A DNA stretch of 64,000 nucleotides. It comes from an uncultured Schlesneria sp. GTDB taxonomy: Bacteria > Planctomycetota > Planctomycetia > Planctomycetales > Planctomycetaceae. Made by a program: the position numbers and the translations under genes. The stretch is taken from NCBI GenBank assembly GCA_903840265.1, contig CAIMFH010000025.1:1-64000 (forward strand), read 5' to 3'. Under the pieces are notes generated by a model. That model made no database searches, was not told where the DNA came from, and saw only the letters and a list, made by a program, of their open reading frames with translations. Positions 53,299 through 62,951 of this stretch are shown here, piece after piece. Positions within the stretch are counted from its first letter, which is position 1; every line of letters begins with the position of its first letter.

Positions 53299-54277
53299 CT
53301 AGAATTCGCCGACGACTTGACCATCGCGACGATCACCGAGCTTTTGCAGCGTCGCGAAATCGACGTTCTGGCTAATGAATCGCGTCGACCCATCGCCCAG
53401 TAGAATGTGGCACCCGCCCGTGTGCATCGACTTGAATGACTGAGAGGCTCCCCACGCGGGGGAGCCTGGCACTCCGCAAGGTCCTCCGGCTCCCGGCTCA
53501 CCAGTGCACGTCGCAACATTGATACCGGCGGCCGTATTGCACCACAGAGCATTCGAATGGAACCAGCCGTTTTGCTGATGTGTGGAACACTTTGGACGGG
53601 TTTCACCCATGAGAATCGTATTGGTCGAGCCGTCGGTCAAATCGCGAAGACCAGCTCCCCAGGCCATGTGAGCGAATGGACCGGAAATGAGGCCGGGATC
53701 CATCGAGTCACCGTGGTTCTGGCTACCGTTGCTGTTGACGACATTCCAGCCTGTCGCGCATTCATTGTTTTGCGCGCCCATCGAGTAAGCGTAGTTTGAC
53801 ACGGCGCGGGAATCTGATTGTGGAGTAATGTTCTGTCCCATGCCCGACAATGTGCCATTGCCGTTCGTGCCATCGGAGGGGCACAACAACGCGGGAACGA
53901 CCTGCTTGCAGATCAACTGGCCGCTGGGAAGCGCGATCGTATCGTAATCGGCTGCACTGAAATTGATGGCATTGTACAACGGAGCCTGATCGAAATAGGG
54001 AAGCAGTTGCGCCAGCATACTGCCGCGGTTGGTGGCATATTGGGCCGAGTTCACGACGAAACAGCCTGGTGGAAACTGCTTGGCAGTGTCGTGATAGTTG
54101 TGCAGCGCCAATCCAAGCTGCTTCATGTTATTCTTGCACTGGGTGCGGCGAGCGGCTTCGCGAGCCTGTTGCACGGCCGGCAGCAACAATGCGATCAGCA
54201 CGGCGATGATGGCGATTACAACCAGGAGCTCGATCAACGTAAAGCCAGTACGTCTGCGAAGACGTCTGGGGCATCAT
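53299..54277 (-). pseudogene. DUF1559 prepilin-like gene with a frameshift in its leader
   Basis: From 54237 the frame reads IELLVVIAIIAVLIALLLPA, then AREAARRTQCKNNMKQLGLALHNYHD and LLCPSDGT, the DUF1559 (SBP_bac_10) family with a type IV prepilin-like start. The normal leader RRTGFTLIE is read in the same frame just upstream (54277-54240) but hits a stop; the only ATGs (54277 and 54274) lie in the other frame. Removing one base from the run of four G at 54268-54271 would join ATG, the basic leader and the rest. So it is a frameshifted gene, or a sequencing error. A TTG at 54237 is the only start in frame. Confidence 0.75.
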
Positions 54278-54738
54278 GGGCAGGGAATCCTGAGGGGGAA
54301 AATTTCAAGGAGGGATGCGAATGGATTGTCCATCATTCGGAAAGCCACATCAAACTATGCCTACATAACTGCAATGTCAAACGTTCTGAATCATCGATCG
54401 GGCGTTCCGGAGACATTTTGTCTGACCGAGAACTGCTTCCCTCTGGAATTCATCTGTTCTTCATGTAAATTAGTGCCGGTGGATCCGCCCTGGCACCGCG
54501 CGAAAAAGCGAAAGCCGTCGACCGCTTGTCAAATGTCGCGTCGCAATCACCGCAGAACCTGATCCGCGCCATCTTCGCCCCTAGAGCAAGGCGCAGTATT
54601 ATCTTTCGGCGCAGGCCTGCATTGCAGCTTTTCTGCAGAATCAATCCCCGATTCTATAGAATCCACTTGTCGGTTTCCCGGCCCGTTTGCTAAGGTAATG
54701 AGACTTCCCGCCCAGATTCGTCACGATAGTTGGGTAAC
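54278..54738. promoter_or_regulatory. 461-base region with palindrome GATTCTATAGAATC
   Basis: No gene is supported. A perfect 14-bp palindrome lies at 54650-54663, 76 bases before the start of the GntR/FCD gene, and is a candidate self-operator. A short TCTGCAGA palindrome is also present near 54632. The region should hold promoters for both divergent genes, but none is clear. Confidence 0.4.
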
Positions 54739-55509
54739 ATGGCACCGGCACAGCAACTGAATTGCGATCATGGACAGCGTCGGCACACGATTGTCGAGTC
54801 GTTGCTGACGGACGTTTTCCACGGTCGCATCCAGGCGGGACAGCATCTGGTGACCCAGGAGTTGGCCGAGCGATTTGGTGTCAGCCATACCCCCATCCGC
54901 GAAGCGTTGATCACCATGGCCGGGATCGGCGTGATTGATCTGCAACCCAATCGCGGGGCGATCGTCCGGCGCGTTTCGGGACGAGAAGTTCGCGAAGTCT
55001 GCCTGGTCCGCAAAGCTCTGGAATGCGAAGCCACCCGCAGCGCCTGCGGCAAGATCGAGCGAGCGGATCTCCTCTCGTTGTCCCAGGACTTAAAGCGGCT
55101 CACAGCCCCGACATCGCGAACGGGAGCCAGATTCATCGCGCGGGCTCGCGAGGTTGACACTCGCCTGCATGATTTAATCGCCGGTTCCTGCGGCAACACG
55201 TTTCTCGTGAATGAGCTGAAACGTCTGAACATTCTGTTCCGCACGTTTCGCGATGTCTCGTGGCAACACGACAGCGACCGGCAAGACTACCACCGTCTCA
55301 CAGAAGAAGCTCGCGAGCATCAAGCGATCGTCGACGCGCTGCTAGCAGAAAAACGAGTCGAAGCAACCAGAGCGATGTCGTACCATATTCGGTCCGGTAT
55401 CAAGCACTGGAGCAAAGCACTGCCAACTTCAGCCAGCGGTGGACAGCAGCACGTAACGACTCTGAGTTCACGTAAATTGAGTTCGACAACGAGCAAACAA
55501 AATCGATAA
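54739..55509 (+). CDS. GntR-family transcriptional regulator, FCD subfamily
   Basis: The 256-residue protein has a winged-helix domain (LLTDVFHGRIQAGQHLVT, FGVSHTPIREALITM) and an FCD ligand domain (REVCLVRKALECEATRSA, VDTRLHDLIAGSCGN, EHQAIVDALLAEKRVEATRAMSYH, the last quoted in parts). The C-terminal tail is serine-rich. It is placed directly before a DUF1549/DUF1553 and DUF1501 gene pair, with 48 bases to the next start, and could control them in response to a carboxylate. The ATG at 54739 is preferred to a TTG at 54730. Confidence 0.87.
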   Translation: MAPAQQLNCDHGQRRHTIVESLLTDVFHGRIQAGQHLVTQELAERFGVSHTPIREALITMAGIGVIDLQPNRGAIVRRVSGREVREVCLVRKALECEATRSACGKIERADLLSLSQDLKRLTAPTSRTGARFIARAREVDTRLHDLIAGSCGNTFLVNELKRLNILFRTFRDVSWQHDSDRQDYHRLTEEAREHQAIVDALLAEKRVEATRAMSYHIRSGIKHWSKALPTSASGGQQHVTTLSSRKLSSTTSKQNR

Positions 55510-55557
55510 GCAACAATGATTGACCACAATTTGTGGCTTCTTTCCGCAGGAATACTC

Positions 55558-58500
55558 ATGACTCACATCAGATCGACCCGCCAGATCATAGCTGCGATTG
55601 CCATGACTCTTGGCGCGGCAACAGTCTCACTCGCTCAGGACGAACCGATCGTTTTCAATCGCGACATTCGACCAATCCTGTCGGAATATTGCTTCGCCTG
55701 TCACGGCCCCGACAGCGCCTCGCGCAAAGCGGACCTGCGGTTGGATCAGGCCGATGTCGCCGCCATGAAGAAGGCGATCATTGCCGGGAAGCCCGACGAG
55801 AGTGGCGTCATTGAACGAATCCTGTCGGATGATCCTGACGCCGTTATGCCTCCCCCCGCGACAAAGAAACCTTTGACCGCCCATCAAAAGGATCTGCTCA
55901 AGCGTTGGATCGCCAGCGGTGCCGAATACCAGCCGCACTGGTCGTTCATCGCTCCCGTTCGCCCCGCGGTTCCAAAGCTGAAGAACGCGGCCTGGGTCCG
56001 CAATCCCATCGATGCGTTCGTGCTCGCCAAGCTGGAATCAATGGGACTGACTCCCGCACCAGAAGCCGATCGCCGCACGCTCGCCCGTCGACTCAGCCTC
56101 GACCTGACCGGATTGCCGCCCGCACCAGAACTCGTCGACACCTTCGTCGCCGATCAGTCTCCCAATGCCTACGAATCCTTCGTCGACAAGCTGATGGAAT
56201 CGCCGCACTGGGGCGAGCATCGCGGACGTTATTGGCTGGACTCAGCCCGCTTTGCCGACACGCACGGGATTCACTTCGACAACTTTCGCGAGATGTGGAC
56301 GTATCGAGACAGCGTCATCGCGGCCTTCAATCGCAACACTCCTTTCGATCAATTCACGATCAATCAACTCGCCGGCGATCTGCTACCCGATCGCACGATG
56401 GACCAGCAGATTGAATCCGGTTTCAATCGCTGCAACATCACGACGAGCGAAGGGGGAGCGATCGCCGAAGAGTATTTGGTGCTCTACGCACGCGATCGAA
56501 CCGAAACTGTCGGGCAGGTCTGGCTGGGCATGACGGTCGGATGTGCGGTCTGTCACGACCACAAGTTCGACCCTTTCAGCGCGAAGGACTTCTATTCGCT
56601 GGCTGCGTTCTTCAACAACACCACACAGAACGCGATGGACGGCAACGTCAAAGACACCCCGCCGATCATCACGGTGCCTCTTGCTGCGGATAAACCGCGG
56701 TTCGACACCATTGGTGGTGAGATCACCACGGCAAAGCAAGCTGTCGAGACACGCAGACAGGAAGCACGGCCCGTCTTCAATGAGTGGCTCGCCAATGCGA
56801 CTACCGAAACGCTGGCCGCGACACTTCCTGTCGAGGCGCTTAGTTTTCATGCCGCCATGAATGAAGGGAGTGGCAAGTCAATGCGAGCAATCGTCAATGG
56901 CGAACCGCACGATGTCACTCTCAACGATTCCGCTCAGTGGATCGACGGCGTCTCGTCCAAGGCGCTGCAACTGCAAGGTTCGGCCTGCGACTTCCCCGAG
57001 GTCGGCGATTTTGAAAAAGATCAGGCGTTCAGTTGCTCGGCTTGGGTGAAGGTTCAGCCCAATGATTCGGCAGGGGCCATTGTCGCTCGCATGGACAAGC
57101 CCGACGGCTATCAGGGCTGGGACATGTGGGTGCAAGGTCGTCGCATCGGCATGCACATGGTCAGCCGCTGGCCGAACGATGCATTAAAAGCAGTCAGCCA
57201 GGCACAGCTCAAGCCGAATGAGTGGACCCATGTGACGATCACCTACGATGGCTCCAGCAAAGCCGCCGGCGTGAAGATCTATTTCAACGGCCAACCTCAA
57301 CAGACGAACGTCGAGGCAGACAAGCTTAGCAACTCGATCCGCACAACTGTCCCGTTCCGAATCGGCGAACGATCGGCCGGTCAACCCGCCAGTGGTGCCG
57401 GCGTCCAGGATCTGCGTCTTTACAAGCGAAACTTAACCGCCGCAGAAATTGAAGGCCTGGCCAAAGTGACCCGATTCGGCGGTATCCTGGCCAAGGCCGC
57501 CGATCAACGGACCGATGCCGAGAAGAATGAAGTCTACCCTTGGTGGTTGGGGGCTTACGATGCCGCCTTTCAAGAAAGAACAACAAAAGTCGCGGCTCTG
57601 GAAGCCGAACAGAACGCCATCAAATCACGCGGAACGATCGCCCACGTGATGCAGGAAAAGAGCGAAGAGGCAATGGCGTATATCCTGTTCCGTGGAGAAT
57701 ACGACAAGCGCCGCGATTCCGTGAAGCCAGCCACTCCAGCAGCGGTACTGCCGTTCCCCGAAGCCTATCCCCGGAATCGACTGGGGCTCGCCAAGTGGTT
57801 GTTGGAGCCGAACCACCCGCTCACGACTCGCGTGACCGTCAATCGCTTCTGGCAGGAGTTGTTCGGAACGGGCTTGGTACGCACTTCGGGCGATTTTGGG
57901 ATCGCGGGCGAATTGCCATCCGATCAGGAGTTACTCGATTGGATGGCAGTCGAATTCCGCGAATCGGGTTGGGACATGAAAAAGTTCTACAAGCTGATCG
58001 TGACTTCTGCGACTTACCGACAATCGGCCGTCGTCACGAAAGAGAAGCTCGAGAAAGATCCTGCGAATCGATTCATGTCGCGCGGACCTCGGTTCCGCAT
58101 GGACGCCGAAGTGATTCGCGACTACGCCCTGGCCGCCAGCGGTCTGCTTGTGCCAAAGCTGGGCGGTCCCAGCGTGAAGCCGTATCAGCCCGAAGGGGTC
58201 TGGGAAGCGGTCGCCATGATCGGCAGCAACACGCGAGACTATCGCCGCGATGCCGGTGAGAACCTGTATCGTCGCAGCATGTATACCTTCATCAAGCGAG
58301 CCGCCCCGCCCGCCTCGATGGAGATCTTCAACGCACCCGCTCGCGAACTCTGCACGGTTCGCCGCGAACGAACCGATACTCCGCTGCAGGCCCTCGTCAC
58401 GCTGAACGATGTTCAGTTTGTCGAAGCGGCACGCCATTTGGCTCAATCAATCTTAAAAAGCGGCAATGCAACCGACGATGTCGCCCGCTTGAACCTGCTG

Positions 58501-58725
58501 GCCAAGCGATTGCTGGCTCGGCCGTTCCGAACAGACGAAATGCCGATCGTGCAGAATTCATTGAAGGATCTGCGCGAGTTCTACCAGTCACACCCTGAAG
58601 ATGCGAAGAAGCTGATCGCCGAAGGGGAATCGAAAGCAGATCCCACTGTCGACCCCGCGCTGCTCGCCGCTTGGACCATGTTGACCAATGAGATCTTGAA
58701 CCTGGACGAAGTTCTTAACAAGTAA
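55558..58725 (+). CDS. Planctomycete cytochrome c-type protein (PSCyt1, DUF1549, LamG-like, DUF1553)
   Basis: The 1055-residue exported protein starts with a signal peptide (to about SLAQ). It then has PSCyt1 with one haem motif CFACHG, DUF1549 with a second CAVCHDHKFDP, a concanavalin-like (LamG) insert from about residue 430 to 620 (FHAAMNEG, FSCSAWVKV, HVTITYDGSS), and the PSD1/DUF1553 domain with NRFWQELFGTGLV. This arrangement is specific to Planctomycetes and is proposed to take part in polysaccharide breakdown; that function is inferred by others and not shown here. AGGA eight bases upstream supports the ATG at 55558 over 55516. Confidence 0.92.
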   Translation: MTHIRSTRQIIAAIAMTLGAATVSLAQDEPIVFNRDIRPILSEYCFACHGPDSASRKADLRLDQADVAAMKKAIIAGKPDESGVIERILSDDPDAVMPPPATKKPLTAHQKDLLKRWIASGAEYQPHWSFIAPVRPAVPKLKNAAWVRNPIDAFVLAKLESMGLTPAPEADRRTLARRLSLDLTGLPPAPELVDTFVADQSPNAYESFVDKLMESPHWGEHRGRYWLDSARFADTHGIHFDNFREMWTYRDSVIAAFNRNTPFDQFTINQLAGDLLPDRTMDQQIESGFNRCNITTSEGGAIAEEYLVLYARDRTETVGQVWLGMTVGCAVCHDHKFDPFSAKDFYSLAAFFNNTTQNAMDGNVKDTPPIITVPLAADKPRFDTIGGEITTAKQAVETRRQEARPVFNEWLANATTETLAATLPVEALSFHAAMNEGSGKSMRAIVNGEPHDVTLNDSAQWIDGVSSKALQLQGSACDFPEVGDFEKDQAFSCSAWVKVQPNDSAGAIVARMDKPDGYQGWDMWVQGRRIGMHMVSRWPNDALKAVSQAQLKPNEWTHVTITYDGSSKAAGVKIYFNGQPQQTNVEADKLSNSIRTTVPFRIGERSAGQPASGAGVQDLRLYKRNLTAAEIEGLAKVTRFGGILAKAADQRTDAEKNEVYPWWLGAYDAAFQERTTKVAALEAEQNAIKSRGTIAHVMQEKSEEAMAYILFRGEYDKRRDSVKPATPAAVLPFPEAYPRNRLGLAKWLLEPNHPLTTRVTVNRFWQELFGTGLVRTSGDFGIAGELPSDQELLDWMAVEFRESGWDMKKFYKLIVTSATYRQSAVVTKEKLEKDPANRFMSRGPRFRMDAEVIRDYALAASGLLVPKLGGPSVKPYQPEGVWEAVAMIGSNTRDYRRDAGENLYRRSMYTFIKRAAPPASMEIFNAPARELCTVRRERTDTPLQALVTLNDVQFVEAARHLAQSILKSGNATDDVARLNLLAKRLLARPFRTDEMPIVQNSLKDLREFYQSHPEDAKKLIAEGESKADPTVDPALLAAWTMLTNEILNLDEVLNK

Positions 58726-58795
58726 CTCGGAACTCGCTCCCGATCAGTTTCGCAAACACGCACCAGCTATCAGAGACAAGTTGGAGATCAGCAAT

Positions 58796-60256
58796 ATGAA
58801 TCCCGTTCAAGAATACCTTCAGAACATGACCCGCCGGCACTTCTTCCGACAGGGATCAAACGTGCTCGGCGGTGCCGCATTGGCATCGTTGCTGGGCAGT
58901 AACTCTGCTCGTGGAGCCGAAGCGACCGCTGGTGCCGGACACCTGCCAGTCCTTCATCATGCCCCCAAGGCCAAGCATGTGATCTATCTGCACATGGTGG
59001 GCGGCCCGCCACAGATGGATTTGTACGACTACAAGCCCGTCATGAACGACTGGTACGACAAGGATCTGCCAGAATCGATTCGCAACGGTCAGCGACTGAC
59101 AACAATGACCTCAGGACAATCCCGCTTCCCGATCGCCCCGTCGAAATTCAAGTTCGAGCAGTCCGGTAAATGTGGCATGTGGGTGACCGAACTGCTGCCG
59201 TGGACCAAGAAGATGGTCGACGACATGTGCTTCATCCGCAGCATGCACACCGAAGCGATCAATCACGAACCCGCAATCACCTTCATGCAGACCGGCAATC
59301 AGCTCACCGGGCGCCCCTGCCTCGGGGCGTGGACGTCGTACGGACTCGGCTCGTTGAACAAAGATCTGCCGACGTTCGTCGTGATGGTCGCCAAACCGAC
59401 CAACACCGAGCAGGTCCAGGCGATTTCGGCTCGACTTTGGCAAGCAGGCTATCTGCCGGGTGAACACGCTGCGACATCCTTCCGCAGTGCCGGCGATCCG
59501 ATCCTGTACATCAACAATCCCGCCGGAGTCCCCAGCGAAATTCGTCGCAAGACGCTCGATGGCCTGAAGCAACTTAACGAACTCACCTATAACCAACTCG
59601 GCGATCCCGAAACGCGCACGCGCATCGAACAGTACGAACTCGCGTATCGCATGCAGTCGAGCGTTCCTGAACTGGCAGATCTCACCAAGGAAACCGAGGC
59701 CACGCTGTCGATGTACGGCGACGAAGTGAAGAAGCCCGGTACCTTCGCCAATAGCGCGCTCATGGCTCGGCGACTGGTAGAGCGCGGCACTCGGTTCGTG
59801 CAGATCTACATCAACAACTGGGATACGCACGCCAATGTCGCCGGACGACTACCCAGCCAATGCCGCGATGTCGATCAGCCGTGCCACGCCTTGATCCAGG
59901 ATCTCAAGCAGCGCGGCCTGTTCGACGAAACCCTGGTGATCTGGGGCGGCGAATTCGGCCGCACGATCTATTCGCAAGGGGGACTCTCCAAAGAGAACTA
60001 CGGCCGCGATCATCATCCACGCTGCTTCACCATGTGGATGGCCGGAGGCGGAGCCAAGGGAGGCACGATCCACGGCGAGACCGACGATTTCAGCTACAAC
60101 ATCGTCAAAGACCCGGTCCACATCCACGACTTCCACGCCACGGTCCTGCACCTGCTCGGCTTCGATCACGAACAGTTCACCTATCGATACCAGGGATTGG
60201 ATCAGAAGCTCACCGGCGTCGAACCCGCCAAGGTCATCAAGGAACTCTTGGCCTGA
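58796..60256 (+). CDS. DUF1501 protein, Tat-exported sulfatase-like
   Basis: The 486-residue protein begins with a twin-arginine motif (TRRHFFRQG, Arg13 and Arg14) and a hydrophobic stretch, so it should be exported folded. The rest matches DUF1501: HVIYLHMVGGPPQMDLYDYKP (two parts), MWVTELLPW, WGGEFGRTIYSQGG and GRDHHPRCFTMWMAGGG, which align with the metal site of alkaline-phosphatase-like enzymes. DUF1501 proteins usually pair with DUF1549/DUF1553 partners, as here, 70 bases downstream. The ATG at 58796 follows GGAG. Confidence 0.92.
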   Translation: MNPVQEYLQNMTRRHFFRQGSNVLGGAALASLLGSNSARGAEATAGAGHLPVLHHAPKAKHVIYLHMVGGPPQMDLYDYKPVMNDWYDKDLPESIRNGQRLTTMTSGQSRFPIAPSKFKFEQSGKCGMWVTELLPWTKKMVDDMCFIRSMHTEAINHEPAITFMQTGNQLTGRPCLGAWTSYGLGSLNKDLPTFVVMVAKPTNTEQVQAISARLWQAGYLPGEHAATSFRSAGDPILYINNPAGVPSEIRRKTLDGLKQLNELTYNQLGDPETRTRIEQYELAYRMQSSVPELADLTKETEATLSMYGDEVKKPGTFANSALMARRLVERGTRFVQIYINNWDTHANVAGRLPSQCRDVDQPCHALIQDLKQRGLFDETLVIWGGEFGRTIYSQGGLSKENYGRDHHPRCFTMWMAGGGAKGGTIHGETDDFSYNIVKDPVHIHDFHATVLHLLGFDHEQFTYRYQGLDQKLTGVEPAKVIKELLA

Positions 60257-60277
60257 CGGTGAAGATCCTAGTTTCGG

Positions 60278-60299
60278 CGCGCGGGCATCGCCCCGCGCG
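60278..60299 (+). terminator. GC-rich hairpin after the DUF1501 gene
   Basis: CGCGCGGG (60278-60285) pairs with CCCGCGCG (60292-60299) over a 6-base loop, 21 bases after the stop codon. No T-tract follows, so it may stabilise the 3' end rather than terminate by itself. Confidence 0.45.
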
Positions 60300-60463
60300 A
60301 CCGCTGTGGCAAACTATCCAACATCACGGCTGAGGGGAGCATTTCGACGGCAGCTTTCCGGAAGCATTGCTCTGGTATCGCTGTTGTGTAACTTTCTGTT
60401 CAGTTTGTTACACTTTTCGTGAATCACTTCTTCCCCTCCCTCCCGACCGTCAGGACAAGAGGA

Positions 60464-60892
60464 ATGGATATCGCGTTCGTCCCGAACTTTCTGCTCGCAC
60501 GACTGGAGCAAGATGCGGAACGGCGGATTCATCTCAACGTCTTTTTCAGCGCGATTATTCTCTTCGTGGCTGCCGTGTTTGTAGTCCAACATCAAGCCAC
60601 TCTGGACGCAGTGCCGCATGTCTGCCTGGTTCAAGCGATCGGTGGAATTCCGTGTCCTGGTTGCGGAGTCACTCGTAGCGTCCTCGCCGTTCTGATCGGC
60701 GATCTAGGTCGAGCCTGGCAGATGAATCCCGCCGGCCCACTCGTGTGTCTTGCCGTTGTCAGTCAGGTGCCGCTCCGACTGATGGCGCTGACCGGCATGA
60801 TGAATAGCAAACTTGCAATGGTCGCTTCGCGCAGTATGACAGCCGTTATCCTGGCTGTGCTCATTCTGAATTGGTTACGTCACCTCCTTTAA
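60464..60892 (+). CDS. DUF2752 membrane protein
   Basis: The 142-residue protein has three predicted membrane segments and the DUF2752 signature IPCPGCGVTRSVLAVL between the first and second, followed by MNPAGPLV. The family is widespread in bacteria with no known role. The ATG at 60464 has AGAGGA immediately before it, tighter than usual; a GTG at 60419 is the alternative, so the start is uncertain. A very small zinc-ribbon gene follows 12 bases later. Confidence 0.8.
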   Translation: MDIAFVPNFLLARLEQDAERRIHLNVFFSAIILFVAAVFVVQHQATLDAVPHVCLVQAIGGIPCPGCGVTRSVLAVLIGDLGRAWQMNPAGPLVCLAVVSQVPLRLMALTGMMNSKLAMVASRSMTAVILAVLILNWLRHLL

Positions 60893-60904
60893 GCAGGCAA
60901 CTCC

Positions 60905-61072
60905 ATGGCAACTCTCTCTTGTCCAAAGTGCGGTGAACCATCGACTCGTGGTGGTTTCAAGGCGTGGCAGATCATTGTCGCTATCTGCTTCTTCCCCATC
61001 GGCCTGCTCGCGCTGCTGGCAGATCGCAATCCCACCGTCTGTCCCAAGTGCAGCCACTCCTGGCAGGCATGA
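60905..61072 (+). CDS. 55-residue double zinc-ribbon membrane protein (LITAF/BRI3-like layout)
   Basis: This gene is below usual length cut-offs. It reads MATLSCPKCGEPSTR, then a hydrophobic stretch WQIIVAICFFPIGLLALLA, then VCPKCSHSW and a stop. Two CPxC knuckles flank a membrane-inserted helix, the plan of LITAF-like proteins, where both knuckles bind one zinc at the cytosolic membrane face. AAGCAGG lies eight bases upstream, and it follows the DUF2752 gene by 12 bases, so it is probably co-transcribed. The role is unknown. Confidence 0.7.
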   Translation: MATLSCPKCGEPSTRGGFKAWQIIVAICFFPIGLLALLADRNPTVCPKCSHSWQA

Positions 61073-61102
61073 CTTTCTGAAGCCAGATTGAATTGTCGTC
61101 GC

Positions 61103-61133
61103 GGCGCGCGCTGGCCAGCGGTGGCGGCGCGCC
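61103..61133. terminator. GC-rich inverted repeat between convergent genes
   Basis: GGCGCGC (61103-61109) pairs with GCGCGCC (61127-61133) and encloses a GCTGGCCAGC palindrome. It sits between the small zinc-ribbon gene and the convergent monooxygenase gene. Without T-runs it is only a plausible terminator. Confidence 0.4.
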
Positions 61134-61160
61134 TCTGGATCGCGTCACCGCCTCATCAAC

Positions 61161-62645
61161 TTATTGACCGCAGATGAGGCTCAGGTATCTATCAACCTGA
61201 TCCCACTCTCCCTTTGCCACCACCGTCGCCACATATCCGTCGGGTCGCGCCAGCCAGATATGATCCTCATCGAACGGTGGCCGCAGCGCCGGTTCCAGCA
61301 CCTTGGAATGGCGTCCGATGACATCCGCACTTTGAGGGTCTCTAGCCGCATATAACACGAACCGAGGCGTCGCTCCCTGCGTCGTCAGTGTGCTGCTGCT
61401 TGAGATTGGTACACGCTCGCCGGCAGCAGGTTTCGCGTGCCCATGCTTGCCGACAATCGTCAGTGGACTATGCGGATAACCAATCGAGAGTTCGGTCAGT
61501 TTCGTCGCCATCGTCTGACGGACGGCAGACATCCCAAATGCAAATGACGCCACGTGATTGCGTAGCTGCTGCCACGCACTCGATCGTAAGGTCGCCAGCG
61601 CCGTCAGTCGCCCCGCGTCGATCAACACCTGTTGCCCGACAGCACTCCGTTCGATGTTGTAGCTCTCCAGCAAAGGTTCGTCAGACACCAAACCGTGATG
61701 AACAAGAGCCAACTTCCAACTCAGGTTGAATGCATCCTGCATCCCGGTATTCATCCCTTGTCCTCCGGCGGGGCTATGAATATGAGCCGCATCGCCCGCC
61801 AGGAACACTCGACCGGCGCGATAGTCTGCCACCTTCCGCTCGTTGATCCGGAACGACGCCAGCCAGATCGGCGACGAGACAACCAGCCCGCCTGGACCGC
61901 GCTGATCGAGGACGGCTTGCACCTCTTCCAAGGTCGGATCTGGCCGACGTTGCCCCGTCAGAGCATCGCCCACATCGGCGATCACGCGATACCGTCCCGG
62001 CGAAATTGGAAACAACGCCAGCGCCCCATCGGCATGCCAGAACGTATTCACCTCATTGGCATTGTCAGTCAGACCATGCAGATGCACATCCGCCAGGATC
62101 CAATCGCTCAGCATCGTATTGCCGACGAACTCCATCCCCAGCCCATGCCGGACGGCACTATGAGCACCATCGCAGCCGATCAGCCATGGAACTGTCAGCG
62201 TCTCTTCGCGACCGTCCGCGCTCTGCAATGTCGCCGTGATCTGATCCGTATCTGCCACGAACCGCGTCAACTCAACCTGCCGCTCGATCTTTACGCCTCT
62301 CGCGTTCAGTTGCGCTTCCAGCAGTCGCTCCGTGTCACTCTGCGGCAACATCAGCGCATAAGGATGCGGAGTCTGCAGTTCATCGAGTCGTACGTGAGCA
62401 ACCTGGCGAGCGCCAGCATAAATATTCGCAGCCGTCACCTTGAAGCCCGCATCGACGAATGCCTGGCTGTGGCCTCCACGATCCATCAGCTCCAGCGTGC
62501 GGCTCCAGAGGACCAGCGCTTTCGACTTGTCAGTCCGCGCGGCCGCTTTATCGATGATCCGCACCGGTATCCCGAATCGAGTCAGTTCCAATGCCATCGT
62601 CAACCCGACCGGCCCTGCACCGACAACAAGCACTGCTGGCTCCAT
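61161..62645 (-). CDS. FAD-dependent aromatic-type monooxygenase (class A)
   Basis: The 494-residue flavoprotein has the three sequence marks of the p-hydroxybenzoate hydroxylase superfamily: GAGPVGLTMALEL (FAD, near the start), GCDGAHSAVRHG and GRVFLAGDAAHIHSPAGGQGMNTGMQD (read in two parts). The layout and length resemble phenol/pentachlorophenol/resorcinol and polyketide hydroxylases, whose C-terminal thioredoxin-like domain may be shortened here. It would use NAD(P)H and O2. It is single and the substrate is unknown. Confidence 0.9.
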   Translation of the reverse strand: MEPAVLVVGAGPVGLTMALELTRFGIPVRIIDKAAARTDKSKALVLWSRTLELMDRGGHSQAFVDAGFKVTAANIYAGARQVAHVRLDELQTPHPYALMLPQSDTERLLEAQLNARGVKIERQVELTRFVADTDQITATLQSADGREETLTVPWLIGCDGAHSAVRHGLGMEFVGNTMLSDWILADVHLHGLTDNANEVNTFWHADGALALFPISPGRYRVIADVGDALTGQRRPDPTLEEVQAVLDQRGPGGLVVSSPIWLASFRINERKVADYRAGRVFLAGDAAHIHSPAGGQGMNTGMQDAFNLSWKLALVHHGLVSDEPLLESYNIERSAVGQQVLIDAGRLTALATLRSSAWQQLRNHVASFAFGMSAVRQTMATKLTELSIGYPHSPLTIVGKHGHAKPAAGERVPISSSSTLTTQGATPRFVLYAARDPQSADVIGRHSKVLEPALRPPFDEDHIWLARPDGYVATVVAKGEWDQVDRYLSLICGQ

Positions 62646-62951
62646 GTCTCAACTCCCTCTGATCGCGTCTGGATTCAAGCCGCACATATTTAAGTCGAAA
62701 TGAAAACGATCGCAACCGCATTCCGCTATCAGACTCACATGCGGCTTCGTTTCTGTGAAACTCGAAAACAATTGTTCGAATCGCCAAAGCTGCTTCAAAT
62801 TCAAGAAACCATTTCGTCGGCTCCGCCAATCCTCAGAGCACAGGTCGGCATCTTCCCGATGCAATCCAGAGCTCGACCTGCTTACACTAGCGATCACACA
62901 ACACGAGGCCCCCTCGGGCGATCATCGACGAATTGACACAATGGGATCTTG
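62646..62951. other. 306-base divergent intergenic region
   Basis: It separates the monooxygenase gene and a secreted glycosidase-like gene, so it holds both promoters. A 10-bp palindrome AACAATTGTT lies at 62767-62776. A TACACT hexamer near 62883 may be a -10. No gene is visible. Confidence 0.35.
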
